From: JAJKIV01 sp036741775
GTDB lineage: Bacteria; Gemmatimonadota; Gemmatimonadetes; Gemmatimonadales; Gemmatimonadaceae
Assembly: GCA_036741775.1 (NCBI GenBank)
Contig: DAINRQ010000002.1
Span: forward strand, 90,007 to 154,006
Direction of reading: 5' to 3'
Length of the DNA: 64,000 nucleotides
Made by a program: the position numbers and the translations under genes. Of the stretch, positions 7,702-20,840 are shown in pieces; position 1 is the stretch's first letter, and every line of letters begins with the position of its first letter. The notes below the pieces were generated by a model that saw nothing but the letters and a program-made list of their open reading frames with translations, did no database searches and was not told where the DNA came from.

Positions 7702-9534
7702 TCACGGCTTGCGGGGCGCCGACTCGAGTGCCCGGATGACGGCCTGATCCCCACGCCTGCGCGCTGTATCGATCGGCAGGGCACCCTGTATGCTCCGAAT
7801 CGATGGGTCGGCGCCGGCCGCCAGGAGCGCGGCGAGCGCGTCAACCGAGCCGTATTCCGCCGCGTGATGAAGTGGGGTAAAGCCCGTTCGGTTCGGCAGG
7901 TTCACGCTGGCCCCCGCCGCGAGCAGCACGCGCACCGCCGCGACATGGTTCCCGATCGCGGCGTAATTGAGCGCCCGGCGGTTGCCCTGCGGATCGAGCG
8001 AGTCGACGTTCGCACCAGCGCGCAGGGCCGTGGTGATTCCAGCGGTGTCACCGGCAACCGCCGCGATCCACAGGTTGGCTTGCGCGTTAGGCGCGACCAG
8101 TCGCTCGACCTGCGCCAACATCGAATCGAGCGCAACGCGGTCGAACGGTCGGCCGCCGCGGATCACCATGCGGATGCGCTGGGTGTTCGCCACGTCGGCG
8201 AGAGGATTGGCATCGAGCATGACGAGGTCGGCGAACCGACCCGCTACCACAGCGCCAAAGTCGGCCGTGCGCCCGACGTATTGTGCCGGCGTCAGCGTCG
8301 CGGCACGCAGCGCCTCGGCCGGTGAGAGCCCGGCTTTGACCAGCTCGCCGAGCTCGTCGTGCACGCTCGCGCCAGGGAAGACGAACGTGTCGCCCGCGTC
8401 GGTGCCCAGGATGAGGGGCACGCCCGCGCGATAGGCCTCATTCGTCAGGGCGAGGCCCGTACGATAGAAATCCATGAAGCTGCGGCGCCCCGCGTCCGAC
8501 GGGTCCGACGCCACCATTCCATTGGCATCCGCAAGCCATGCCATCCGCTGCCTGCCCGGGATGTACTTCATGCGCGGGTCGTTCCGGTACGCGGAGTCGT
8601 CGGCGAACGCGTCCATGCGTCGCGTGACGTGCGTGGGCGTGATGTACGTGCCGTTCCGCGCGAAGGTCTGGAAGACTTCCCTGCACACACGCGCATCGTA
8701 CTCGTCCACCATGCGCCGTCGCAGCGCCGTTCCCGAGCGCAGTAGCCCTTTCTGCAACGAGTCTGCTCCGGGAAAGCAGTTGAACAGAAAGATGCGCGAG
8801 TGCTCAATGCTCTTCTGCCCGGCGTTTGACAGCTCGATCGCCGACAGCGAAGCGGGTTCGTGCCCCGCGAACGGCAGGCCGAGCCGACGCGCTTCCTCGG
8901 CGAGGCCGAGGTACCCGTCGCGCGAGACGGCGCTGTAGACCTTGATGAAATCGTAGCCGCTCTCCTTGAAGTACCGGGCGAGCGCACGTCCCTCATCACG
9001 CGTGCGCGCCTTGAAGAACGGCGGCAACGTGTCGGCGATTCCCCCCTCGCCGTTCACGGGCCAGCTCGCGACCGCGACGAACCGCGGACCGACGAGCCTT
9101 CCCGCCTCTATAGCCGTCTGCAGCTGGCGAACCTGAGCGAGGCCACGGAGATCGCGTGGCGAGGCCATCATGCGTAGGCCAGTCACGCCGTGCGCCGTGA
9201 AGAGCGGCAGCTCGAGCGCCAGCGGATTCCCGCTGCCGCCGAGGTGCGCGTGCATGTCCCAGAGCCCCGGGATGAGGTATCGGCCGGCGCCGTCCACGAC
9301 TCGCGTGGTGCTGCCCAACCGCGTCCGCGACGTGGGTCCCACCGTGACGATGCGGTCGCCCTTGATCGCGACGACGTAGTCAGGAAGGACGCGTCCGCGC
9401 TCGACGTCCACGACGGCGACGTTCGTGACGGCCAGGTCGGCGTCAACGATGGGTGCGCTGCGTGGCGTGGAAGCGCAACCGGAGAGGTACGCGGTCGTGA
9501 TCAGCGCCGCGGGCCATAGTCGTCGCGTCAGCAT
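7702..9534 (-). CDS. Amidohydrolase lipoprotein fused to ankyrin repeats
   Basis: 610 residues. The N-terminus is a lipoprotein signal with lipobox LSGCAS. Residues of about 35-455 form an amidohydrolase (imidazolonepropionase/prolidase-like): metal motif DMHAHLGG, later FAGHEPASL, IEHSRIF and GTDAGDTFVFPG, and the closing RFADLVMLDANPLADV typical of the family. From about residue 485 to the end there are three or four ankyrin-like repeats (ALNYAAIGNHVAAVRVLLAA, TPLHHAAEYGSVDALAALL). The fusion is unusual. I infer an outer-membrane-anchored or periplasmic hydrolase with a protein-binding tail. Translation crosses the junction without any break, so this is not two genes. Confidence 0.85.
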   Translation of the reverse strand: MLTRRLWPAALITTAYLSGCASTPRSAPIVDADLAVTNVAVVDVERGRVLPDYVVAIKGDRIVTVGPTSRTRLGSTTRVVDGAGRYLIPGLWDMHAHLGGSGNPLALELPLFTAHGVTGLRMMASPRDLRGLAQVRQLQTAIEAGRLVGPRFVAVASWPVNGEGGIADTLPPFFKARTRDEGRALARYFKESGYDFIKVYSAVSRDGYLGLAEEARRLGLPFAGHEPASLSAIELSNAGQKSIEHSRIFLFNCFPGADSLQKGLLRSGTALRRRMVDEYDARVCREVFQTFARNGTYITPTHVTRRMDAFADDSAYRNDPRMKYIPGRQRMAWLADANGMVASDPSDAGRRSFMDFYRTGLALTNEAYRAGVPLILGTDAGDTFVFPGASVHDELGELVKAGLSPAEALRAATLTPAQYVGRTADFGAVVAGRFADLVMLDANPLADVANTQRIRMVIRGGRPFDRVALDSMLAQVERLVAPNAQANLWIAAVAGDTAGITTALRAGANVDSLDPQGNRRALNYAAIGNHVAAVRVLLAAGASVNLPNRTGFTPLHHAAEYGSVDALAALLAAGADPSIRSIQGALPIDTARRRGDQAVIRALESAPRKP

Positions 9535-9733
9535 GGGGATACTCGGGCTGGAAGGTTCCGGGGAGATCGAGCTGCCCGGTGTCCGTTGGGCGACCCGGAT
9601 GACCGGCCGGCTGGACCAGCCTACGGTGACCCTATTAGGGAGGATTCAGGTTGGCTCGAGGTGCGGAATGACCTGATGTCAGGCGCGACGGTACGATGAC
9701 ACATGCCGGTGCGCCAGCGGCTAACGTGGGCCC

Positions 9734-10270
9734 ATGACACATTCATACACCTTCTGGCACTCCGGCATCCTCATCGGCGAATCCGACCTCGAGGAGCGGT
9801 CAGGCCATCCTGGACATCGCAGTGGCGTCTTTCGTCCAACGGCCTACGGGCTCGAGATCTTCCCCCGGCTCACCGGCATTCTCTCCGCGGGCCATGCGCT
9901 GAAAACGCACCTCGACGCGAACGGCCTCTCCGCGGACGACATGGACCCACGCGAGGTCGAAGAGCTGCTCGACACGACGCCCGCTGGCCAAAAGATCATT
10001 GATGTCGGGCGGATGCTCAGCGACGTCGAGGTCCGCGCGCCGGACGGCAGCCTGGCCGAGTTCGCGTCGATCGGGTTCATCGACACATGGGAATTCGAGC
10101 GGCTGGGCCACGAGCTTCGGGGCGGCGAGCCGCTCGCCGAGCCGCACGATCCGCCACCCGACGCGTCGCGTTACGTCGCCTCGGCGACCTTTCGCAGGGG
10201 CGTGCGCGGATCCAGGAACAACGGGAAGGCCGTTCACTTCCGGCGGCCACGGTCGTCGAACGACAATTGA
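9734..10270 (+). CDS. Protein of unknown function
   Basis: 178 residues starting MTHSYTFWHSGILIGESDLE. No family recognised, no signal peptide, no membrane segment. It is acidic in the middle (LSADDMDPREVEELLDTT) with a basic tail (RRGVRGSRNNGKAVHFRRP). Codon use is like the neighbours and the frame is uninterrupted, so I take it as real. It is convergent with the beta-lactamase-like gene, whose stop lies 16 bases away. Confidence 0.6.
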   Translation: MTHSYTFWHSGILIGESDLEERSGHPGHRSGVFRPTAYGLEIFPRLTGILSAGHALKTHLDANGLSADDMDPREVEELLDTTPAGQKIIDVGRMLSDVEVRAPDGSLAEFASIGFIDTWEFERLGHELRGGEPLAEPHDPPPDASRYVASATFRRGVRGSRNNGKAVHFRRPRSSNDN

Positions 10271-10285
10271 GGCCAGCGTGCGGCG

Positions 10286-11245
10286 TTACTGCGCCCCGTC
10301 AAAGTACGAGACGACGAGCTGCGCGATGCGCCCGATCCTGTCCTCCGCCTCCCCGTACGACCCCTCGATCGCGTTCGCGAAAAATGCGATCACGATCGGC
10401 CCTGAGCGCGCGAGCATCACCCCCACGTCGTTCGCCAACACTGGCGGGAAGTCGCCCGTCTTGTGCGCGACCGGTATGCTCACAAAATGAGGCAAGCGCC
10501 GAGCGCCGGACTGCTGGGCGCGCATCATACGCATCATGTCGGTGCACGACTCTCGCGCGGCGATGGCGGGCGCGGGGGCCGTTCCGTCGCTGCACCGCTG
10601 GATCGCTTCGAGCATCCGTCCCGTGCCGCGCGGCGTCATCGCGCCCAACCAGTACGCGCGGTCCGCGATCGTCTTCTCGTTCGCGTTCGTGCCCCGCGGC
10701 ACCGCGCGGTATTTCGCGAACAGCTCGCCCGTCGTCATGGTGAGCTCGAGTGCGTCACCATACCCGCTTTCGCTGAGCCACGCGTTCACGCGCGACGTTC
10801 CGCCGACTTTCGCGATCGCGATGTCCGTCGCCGTGTTGTCGCTCGTGATGATCATCTGCAGGATCACGTCGCGGAGCGTCGGCTGAAGGCCGGGATCGTG
10901 ATAGCGAAAGATCCCGGACCCGCCGCGAACGTCCTCGGCGCGGAGCGTCACGCGCTCGGCAAGTGAGAGCTGGCGCTTGTCGGCCATCCGGAAGGCGAGC
11001 ACCATCACCGGAATCTTGATGACGCTCGCGCTATTGAACGTTTCATCAGCGCGGACGCCGGCTTCCTCTCCCGTCGTCAGGTGCTTCACCCACACCCCGG
11101 CCTTCCCCGGAAAGCGGGCGAGCTCGGCGTCGAGCAAACGTTGCAGCCCCGACCCGGTACGCGGGGGTTGTGACTGCCCCTTGGCGGGAGGGGTGGCGAG
11201 CATTGACATCAGGGTCAGCACGACTGTCTCACGAGCTAGCCGCAT
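10286..11245 (-). CDS. Class A beta-lactamase-like serine hydrolase
   Basis: 319 residues from the ATG at 11245 (GGAG about nine bases upstream; the in-frame GTG at 11254 overlaps that site). Signal peptide to about residue 24. Catalytic SxxK is SVIK, the SDN loop is ITSDNTATD and the KTG motif is VAHKTGDF, so all three core class A motifs are present. The ExxLN omega-loop motif that activates water in true class A lactamases is not obvious (the region reads ALELTMTTGELF), so lactam hydrolysis is uncertain. It is exported to the periplasm. Confidence 0.85.
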   Translation of the reverse strand: MRLARETVVLTLMSMLATPPAKGQSQPPRTGSGLQRLLDAELARFPGKAGVWVKHLTTGEEAGVRADETFNSASVIKIPVMVLAFRMADKRQLSLAERVTLRAEDVRGGSGIFRYHDPGLQPTLRDVILQMIITSDNTATDIAIAKVGGTSRVNAWLSESGYGDALELTMTTGELFAKYRAVPRGTNANEKTIADRAYWLGAMTPRGTGRMLEAIQRCSDGTAPAPAIAARESCTDMMRMMRAQQSGARRLPHFVSIPVAHKTGDFPPVLANDVGVMLARSGPIVIAFFANAIEGSYGEAEDRIGRIAQLVVSYFDGAQ

Positions 11246-11281
11246 GGCAATCACTCCGCTAGGGACCGCGACGGACGCGCT

Positions 11282-11878
11282 TCAGCTCGAACGGCTATCG
11301 GCGTGCTTCACCCTGTACCGCACCACGAATGTCCCGTCCTTCACTGGCGTGAGCTCCACGCGCTCGAGATCGATGTGTCGCGGAAGACCCGCGAAGAGTG
11401 CGCGCCCCTTCCCGACCGCGATCGGCGCGACGGTGAGCGCGAGCTCGTCCACGAGATCGGCCGCGAGCAGACTCTGGGCGAGACGGGTGCTGTTCTGAAT
11501 GATGATGTCTTTACCGGCATCGCGTTTCAGCGCCGCGACCTCCTCGGCGGCCTCGCGGCGGGCGAGTCGAGCGTTCTGCCAGGTGACGTCGCGGAGCGTC
11601 CGCGAGAACACGACCTTTTCCGTGTCGTCGAGCCAGCGTGAGATCGCCTTATCGGTCGGCGACGCGTTCGGATCGTCCTTCACCTGCGGCCAGTAGCCGA
11701 GGAAGCCTTCGTAGTTGACACGGCCGAGGAGAATCGTGTCGGCACGTTCTCGAAGGCGCTGAAAGGCTTCGTGCGCCTCGGGTTGTGTAGCGTGTGGCAC
11801 GAGCCAATCCAGCTCCTCGTTCTCACCCGAGGTGAACCCATCGAGGGACATCCCGACCCAGAGCACTACGTTTCGCAT
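11282..11878 (-). CDS. RibD/DHFR-like dihydrofolate reductase family protein
   Basis: 198 residues starting MRNVVLWVGMSLDGF, the standard opening of this family (PF01872), with AAGGAG eight bases before the ATG. Other hallmarks are ILLGRVNYEGFLGYWP, KVVFSRTL and the NADPH-site region GKDIIIQNSTRLAQSLL. The closing segment GRALFAGL is typical. Members are cytoplasmic reductases of often unknown substrate, related to the reductase domain of riboflavin synthesis; they are not necessarily true DHFR. A stand-alone gene. Confidence 0.88.
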   Translation of the reverse strand: MRNVVLWVGMSLDGFTSGENEELDWLVPHATQPEAHEAFQRLRERADTILLGRVNYEGFLGYWPQVKDDPNASPTDKAISRWLDDTEKVVFSRTLRDVTWQNARLARREAAEEVAALKRDAGKDIIIQNSTRLAQSLLAADLVDELALTVAPIAVGKGRALFAGLPRHIDLERVELTPVKDGTFVVRYRVKHADSRSS

Positions 11879-11958
11879 CAGAAGGCTCCTTTGCTCGGCC
11901 GCTGGTGGCGGGCAGCGAGATGCGTGCCGCAGTTGTACTGTGGCCGTTCAAATAGAAT

Positions 11959-12052
11959 GCGGGGCGGCGGCCACGCCGACTCGAGCACTACCACGAGGCA
12001 TGACCGCCGCCCCGCTACCCTAACACGACTCTCAGCACTAACCACCGTTAGG
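11959..12052. repeat. Two nested hairpins, possible decayed attC or terminator
   Basis: GCGGGGCGGCGG (11959-11970) and CCGCCGCCCCGC (12004-12015) are perfect complements. Beyond them CCTAAC (12019) and GTTAGG (12047) form a second small stem. The sequence just left, reading CCGCATTCTATT on the minus strand, is shared with the attC site at 48029-48127. It lies downstream of the symporter gene, which could use it as a transcription end. Confidence 0.45.
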
Positions 12053-12093
12053 TATATGACTCCACGTCCAGCGCACCGCGACAACGGTCGCGA

Positions 12094-13659
12094 CTACGGC
12101 ACCGCCGGCGGCATGCGCTCCTGCCCCGCCACCGCCTCCGTCGGCTGGATGCGCGCGAGGTAGCGGTTCGCGATCAGCAGCACGATCAGAATCGCCCCCC
12201 ACTGGAACAGAACCGTCCCGACGTTCTCGACCCCGAACGGATCGAGCGCGCCCGGGCCCCACACCTGCCACAGCCACCACCCGATGAGCACCACCGCCTG
12301 CAGCGGGACCAGCACCCCGATCACGACATCCCACCACCGCCCGATTCGGATGTCCGAGTCCTCGTGATTCAGCTGCTCCTCGCGGAACCGCCTAACGCCG
12401 TACTTGATCACCGCGATCGCGAAGAAGAGCCCCGAGACCATCAAACCCACGCCCCACACCCAGTCCTGGTTGTGAAGCACCGCGAGTGACAGCGCCGACG
12501 GCACGCCGAGAATGAAGCCGAGCACCCCGACCAGTCGCACCGCGCGAGGACGTTCGACACCGGCGTCCGAAAGCACACGGGTCGCCAGCTCCACCATCGA
12601 CACGAGACTCGTGAACGCGGCAAAGAACAGGGCCAGGAAGAAGAGCACCATGAACCCCTGGCCGAACGGAATGCGGGCAAACAGCTGCGGCATCCAGATG
12701 AACGTGATCCCTTCGTTCCCGGCCCCGAAGATCGTCTGCTGCACGAGATCGGCGTTCACCGCCTGCCCCGAGCGCACCGCCTCCGCAAGCTGCGGATACG
12801 CGGCGAGAGCATTCGGGTTCGTCTCCAGGCTCGCCACGAGCTGAGGAACCACGGCGAACACCGTAGACAGCACCATCATCCCCGCGAGCAGCGAGATCGT
12901 ATTGTTCGCGATCGGTAGAATGAACGCGTTGAGCGCGGTGTCCTCCCTTTCGCGAAGGTACGCGGCGTAGACGAGGATCAGCCCCCACCCCGCGCCCGTG
13001 TCCCACGCGTTCTGCGTGAGCGCGTGGAGCCAGATCCTCGCGTCGCCGAGGCGGTCCCAATCCACACCGAAGAGATAGGCGAGCCCCGCGCCCGCGCCCG
13101 GAAGCGTGACGGCGCGGATGGTCAACACGATCACGAGCACGATCAGGATCGGCATGAGAATGTTGACGATTCGCTCGATGCCGCGAACGCCACGGGCAAC
13201 CACGAGGGCCGCGAGGCCTATGGAGATCGCGTGGGCGACCAGCGGCCACCACGACGCGGTGTACGCCTGCCAGTACGCGCCCGGCTCGGCGCCGGGTACG
13301 GCGCCGGAGAGTGCCGCCCAGACGTAATGCAGCGTCCACCCGCACACGACCGCGTAGTAGAACATGATGGCAGTCGCCACCCAGGCGATGAACGCCCCCA
13401 TCCACGCGCGCTTCGGACCCATGACCTTGACGAACGCCCCCACAGGCCCGAGGCGCGTGAGTCGCCCCATCCCGAACTCGACGAGGATGAGCGGGATGGA
13501 CCAGATGAACAGAAAGACGGCCCACGAGACGAGAAACTCGCCGCCGCCGTTCTGCGAGGCGATCCGTGGAAATCGCCAGATGTTGCCAGTGCCGACCGCC
13601 ATGCCGAGCATGGTCAGCATCATGGCGATGCGTGAGGAGAAGTGGTGTTGACTCGTCAC
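12094..13659 (-). CDS. Neurotransmitter:sodium symporter (NSS/SNF) family transporter
   Basis: 521 residues with about 12 membrane segments. The signature is in TM1 of this LeuT-fold family: MLGMAVGTGNIWRFPRIASQ, followed by GGGEFLVSWAVFLFIWSIPL. TM6-8 features such as NAWDTGAGWGLILVYAAY and the VFFAxFTSLVSMVE-like segment near residue 355 are also present. Family members import amino acids or related amines with Na+ across the inner membrane; the substrate is not predictable here. The stop is near hairpins at 11.96-12.05 kb. No partner gene. Confidence 0.93.
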   Translation of the reverse strand: MTSQHHFSSRIAMMLTMLGMAVGTGNIWRFPRIASQNGGGEFLVSWAVFLFIWSIPLILVEFGMGRLTRLGPVGAFVKVMGPKRAWMGAFIAWVATAIMFYYAVVCGWTLHYVWAALSGAVPGAEPGAYWQAYTASWWPLVAHAISIGLAALVVARGVRGIERIVNILMPILIVLVIVLTIRAVTLPGAGAGLAYLFGVDWDRLGDARIWLHALTQNAWDTGAGWGLILVYAAYLREREDTALNAFILPIANNTISLLAGMMVLSTVFAVVPQLVASLETNPNALAAYPQLAEAVRSGQAVNADLVQQTIFGAGNEGITFIWMPQLFARIPFGQGFMVLFFLALFFAAFTSLVSMVELATRVLSDAGVERPRAVRLVGVLGFILGVPSALSLAVLHNQDWVWGVGLMVSGLFFAIAVIKYGVRRFREEQLNHEDSDIRIGRWWDVVIGVLVPLQAVVLIGWWLWQVWGPGALDPFGVENVGTVLFQWGAILIVLLIANRYLARIQPTEAVAGQERMPPAVP

Positions 13660-13798
13660 TCGCGACCTTTCGAGGTTGGAGACTGGCCGACCGCGGATCT
13701 CATTGGATCATACGCGCGAAAGGTGCGCGTGTAGGCACGTTGGTTCCAGGGCGTGAGCTCGCACGAGGTCGCGGTGGCGCCCGACGGCACCTGGCCCT

Positions 13799-19219
<5,421 letters not shown>

Positions 19220-19923
19220 GATACCCGGCCATCGCGTCGCGCGCCGGCTCCCCGTGCCCGCATAACGCGTGACGGAACGGCACCGTCTTGAGCCGCACGA
19301 AGTCGTCGGCCTTCGGCTGACTCTCCTGCAGCCACGCGAGTCCGAGGCTGGTTGGGGTGAAGAAACCGATGTCCTTCATCTTCGTGACCGTCTCGTCGTC
19401 GAAGAACTCGTCCGGCGCTACCCAGTTCTGCAGCGAATCGCAGGCGATCATGATGCCGCCTTCGCGATCGAGCCGGAGGATGCACTCGGGTCGCTGCGTG
19501 GTCGTGAACGTGAACATCGAGCAGTCGGCGAAGGGCATCTCGCCGCCTTCCGTCAGCGTGTGCTGTACCGTGAGCCCGTCGCCGACGCGCATGCCGGGCA
19601 TGGCCCAGAACTGTGCCCCGTACCGATCCACATAGAAGCGGTCGTCCACCCCGTGCATGTCACCGATGCGCACGACGTTCGTGACCGTCCCGAGCGCCTC
19701 GAGCGCCGCGAGGCCGGCGTCGTCGAGCCGAACCGTGTTGATGAGCGTTAGGCGACCGCCGTCGCGCACGATGATCATGTTGCGGTTGAACTGCCACATG
19801 GAACCGAAGAACTCGGCCCGCATCGTTCCCGTCACGAAGAACACATCGGGAAAGACTTCCTGAATCGGGCCGTGCGGCATTGCCGGATGGTACTCCGACA
19901 TGGTGCGCTCCTCGGGGTGTAGG

Positions 19924-20712
19924 TCAGACGTCGGTGTACCGGCCAGCGTACTCGAACTCCGTCGCGTACGCGTACAGCCAGGCATCCAGGTACCGGCGCG
20001 CGGACTCGGGAATCCGTCCGTGCCGGATGTCGTCGAGCGTCTCGGTTCCGTCGCTCGTGTCGTGCCGGTGCAGGTGGAACAGTGTCGTGTCGCGCCCGCC
20101 GAGCACGGGCTTGGCGCTCGCGAGGTCGGCTCGTGCGTGCGTCATGTCGAACACGGCGCCTAACAGCGCCGTGGATTCCGGGTGGAGCGCGAGTGACTCG
20201 CGCGTGAAGGCAGTGAACTGGCCGGCCGGCGGCACGAAAGGAGGCAGCTCCGCCTCCGCGGCGACAGGGTGTTGCCGGAGGCGACGAATGTAGCTGTCGG
20301 TGAGCCCCGCCGCCATCGCGCCCTTCACGAGGATGGCGAGATACCGGCGAGTCGGGAGGCGGCTCGGGTCGAGAAAAGTTGGAATTCCCACATACACCTG
20401 GGCTCGCACCGGGCCGGCGCCGGTCTCCACTTCGACCTCGATTCGGTCATAGCCCACGCCGTACGCCTCCATCCGATCGAGTGTCGCGAGGTCGGTGTCG
20501 TGACACGTGTGCACGAGACCCTGCACCGCGTCGCCGGGGTCGCCGGTGTAATGGATGTTGCCCATTCCACCCTCGTGAGGAAACCAGTGGCGCACGTCGA
20601 AGGCGAGCCGCCAACCGCGGAGTGTCCCGCGGACGGACGCCACCGGGTGTACCCCTTTCGCTCGCAGCGCGGGGAGATGGAGGTTCGAACCGTAGCCGAA
20701 GTAGAGGAACAC
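19924..20712 (-). CDS. Gamma-glutamylcyclotransferase-like protein
   Basis: About 262 residues starting at GTG 20712, which gives the family opening VFLYFGYGSNLHLPALRAKG; a TTG at 20763 would add 17 unlikely residues. YFGYGSNL is the glycine-rich substrate loop of the GGCT/AIG2 fold. The catalytic Glu is expected in DRMEAYGVGYDR, which fits. The second half (PPFVPPAGQFTAF... HLHRHDTSDGTETLDDIRHG) is not part of the core fold and is unfamiliar. It may cleave gamma-glutamyl peptides to 5-oxoproline; that is an inference. It is divergent from the phosphoesterase gene. Confidence 0.78.
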   Translation of the reverse strand: MFLYFGYGSNLHLPALRAKGVHPVASVRGTLRGWRLAFDVRHWFPHEGGMGNIHYTGDPGDAVQGLVHTCHDTDLATLDRMEAYGVGYDRIEVEVETGAGPVRAQVYVGIPTFLDPSRLPTRRYLAILVKGAMAAGLTDSYIRRLRQHPVAAEAELPPFVPPAGQFTAFTRESLALHPESTALLGAVFDMTHARADLASAKPVLGGRDTTLFHLHRHDTSDGTETLDDIRHGRIPESARRYLDAWLYAYATEFEYAGRYTDV

Positions 20713-20840
20713 GGAATCCAGGAGCGGGCGGCCGAAGCTTGTCTGAGACGAGGGACCTGTCAACGGCGCTTGCTGGAAAGAGCTGGGACCGCCACGTTAT
20801 CGCGCCGTTCGTGTCACCCACCCCTCTCACAAGGCTCGAA

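Noticed and set aside
12392..13525. Long antisense reading frame opposite the symporter gene and similar long frames elsewhere
   Set aside because: High GC content leaves long open frames in shadow strands. The translation is Arg/Gly-rich without motif and the sense frame is a clear transporter.
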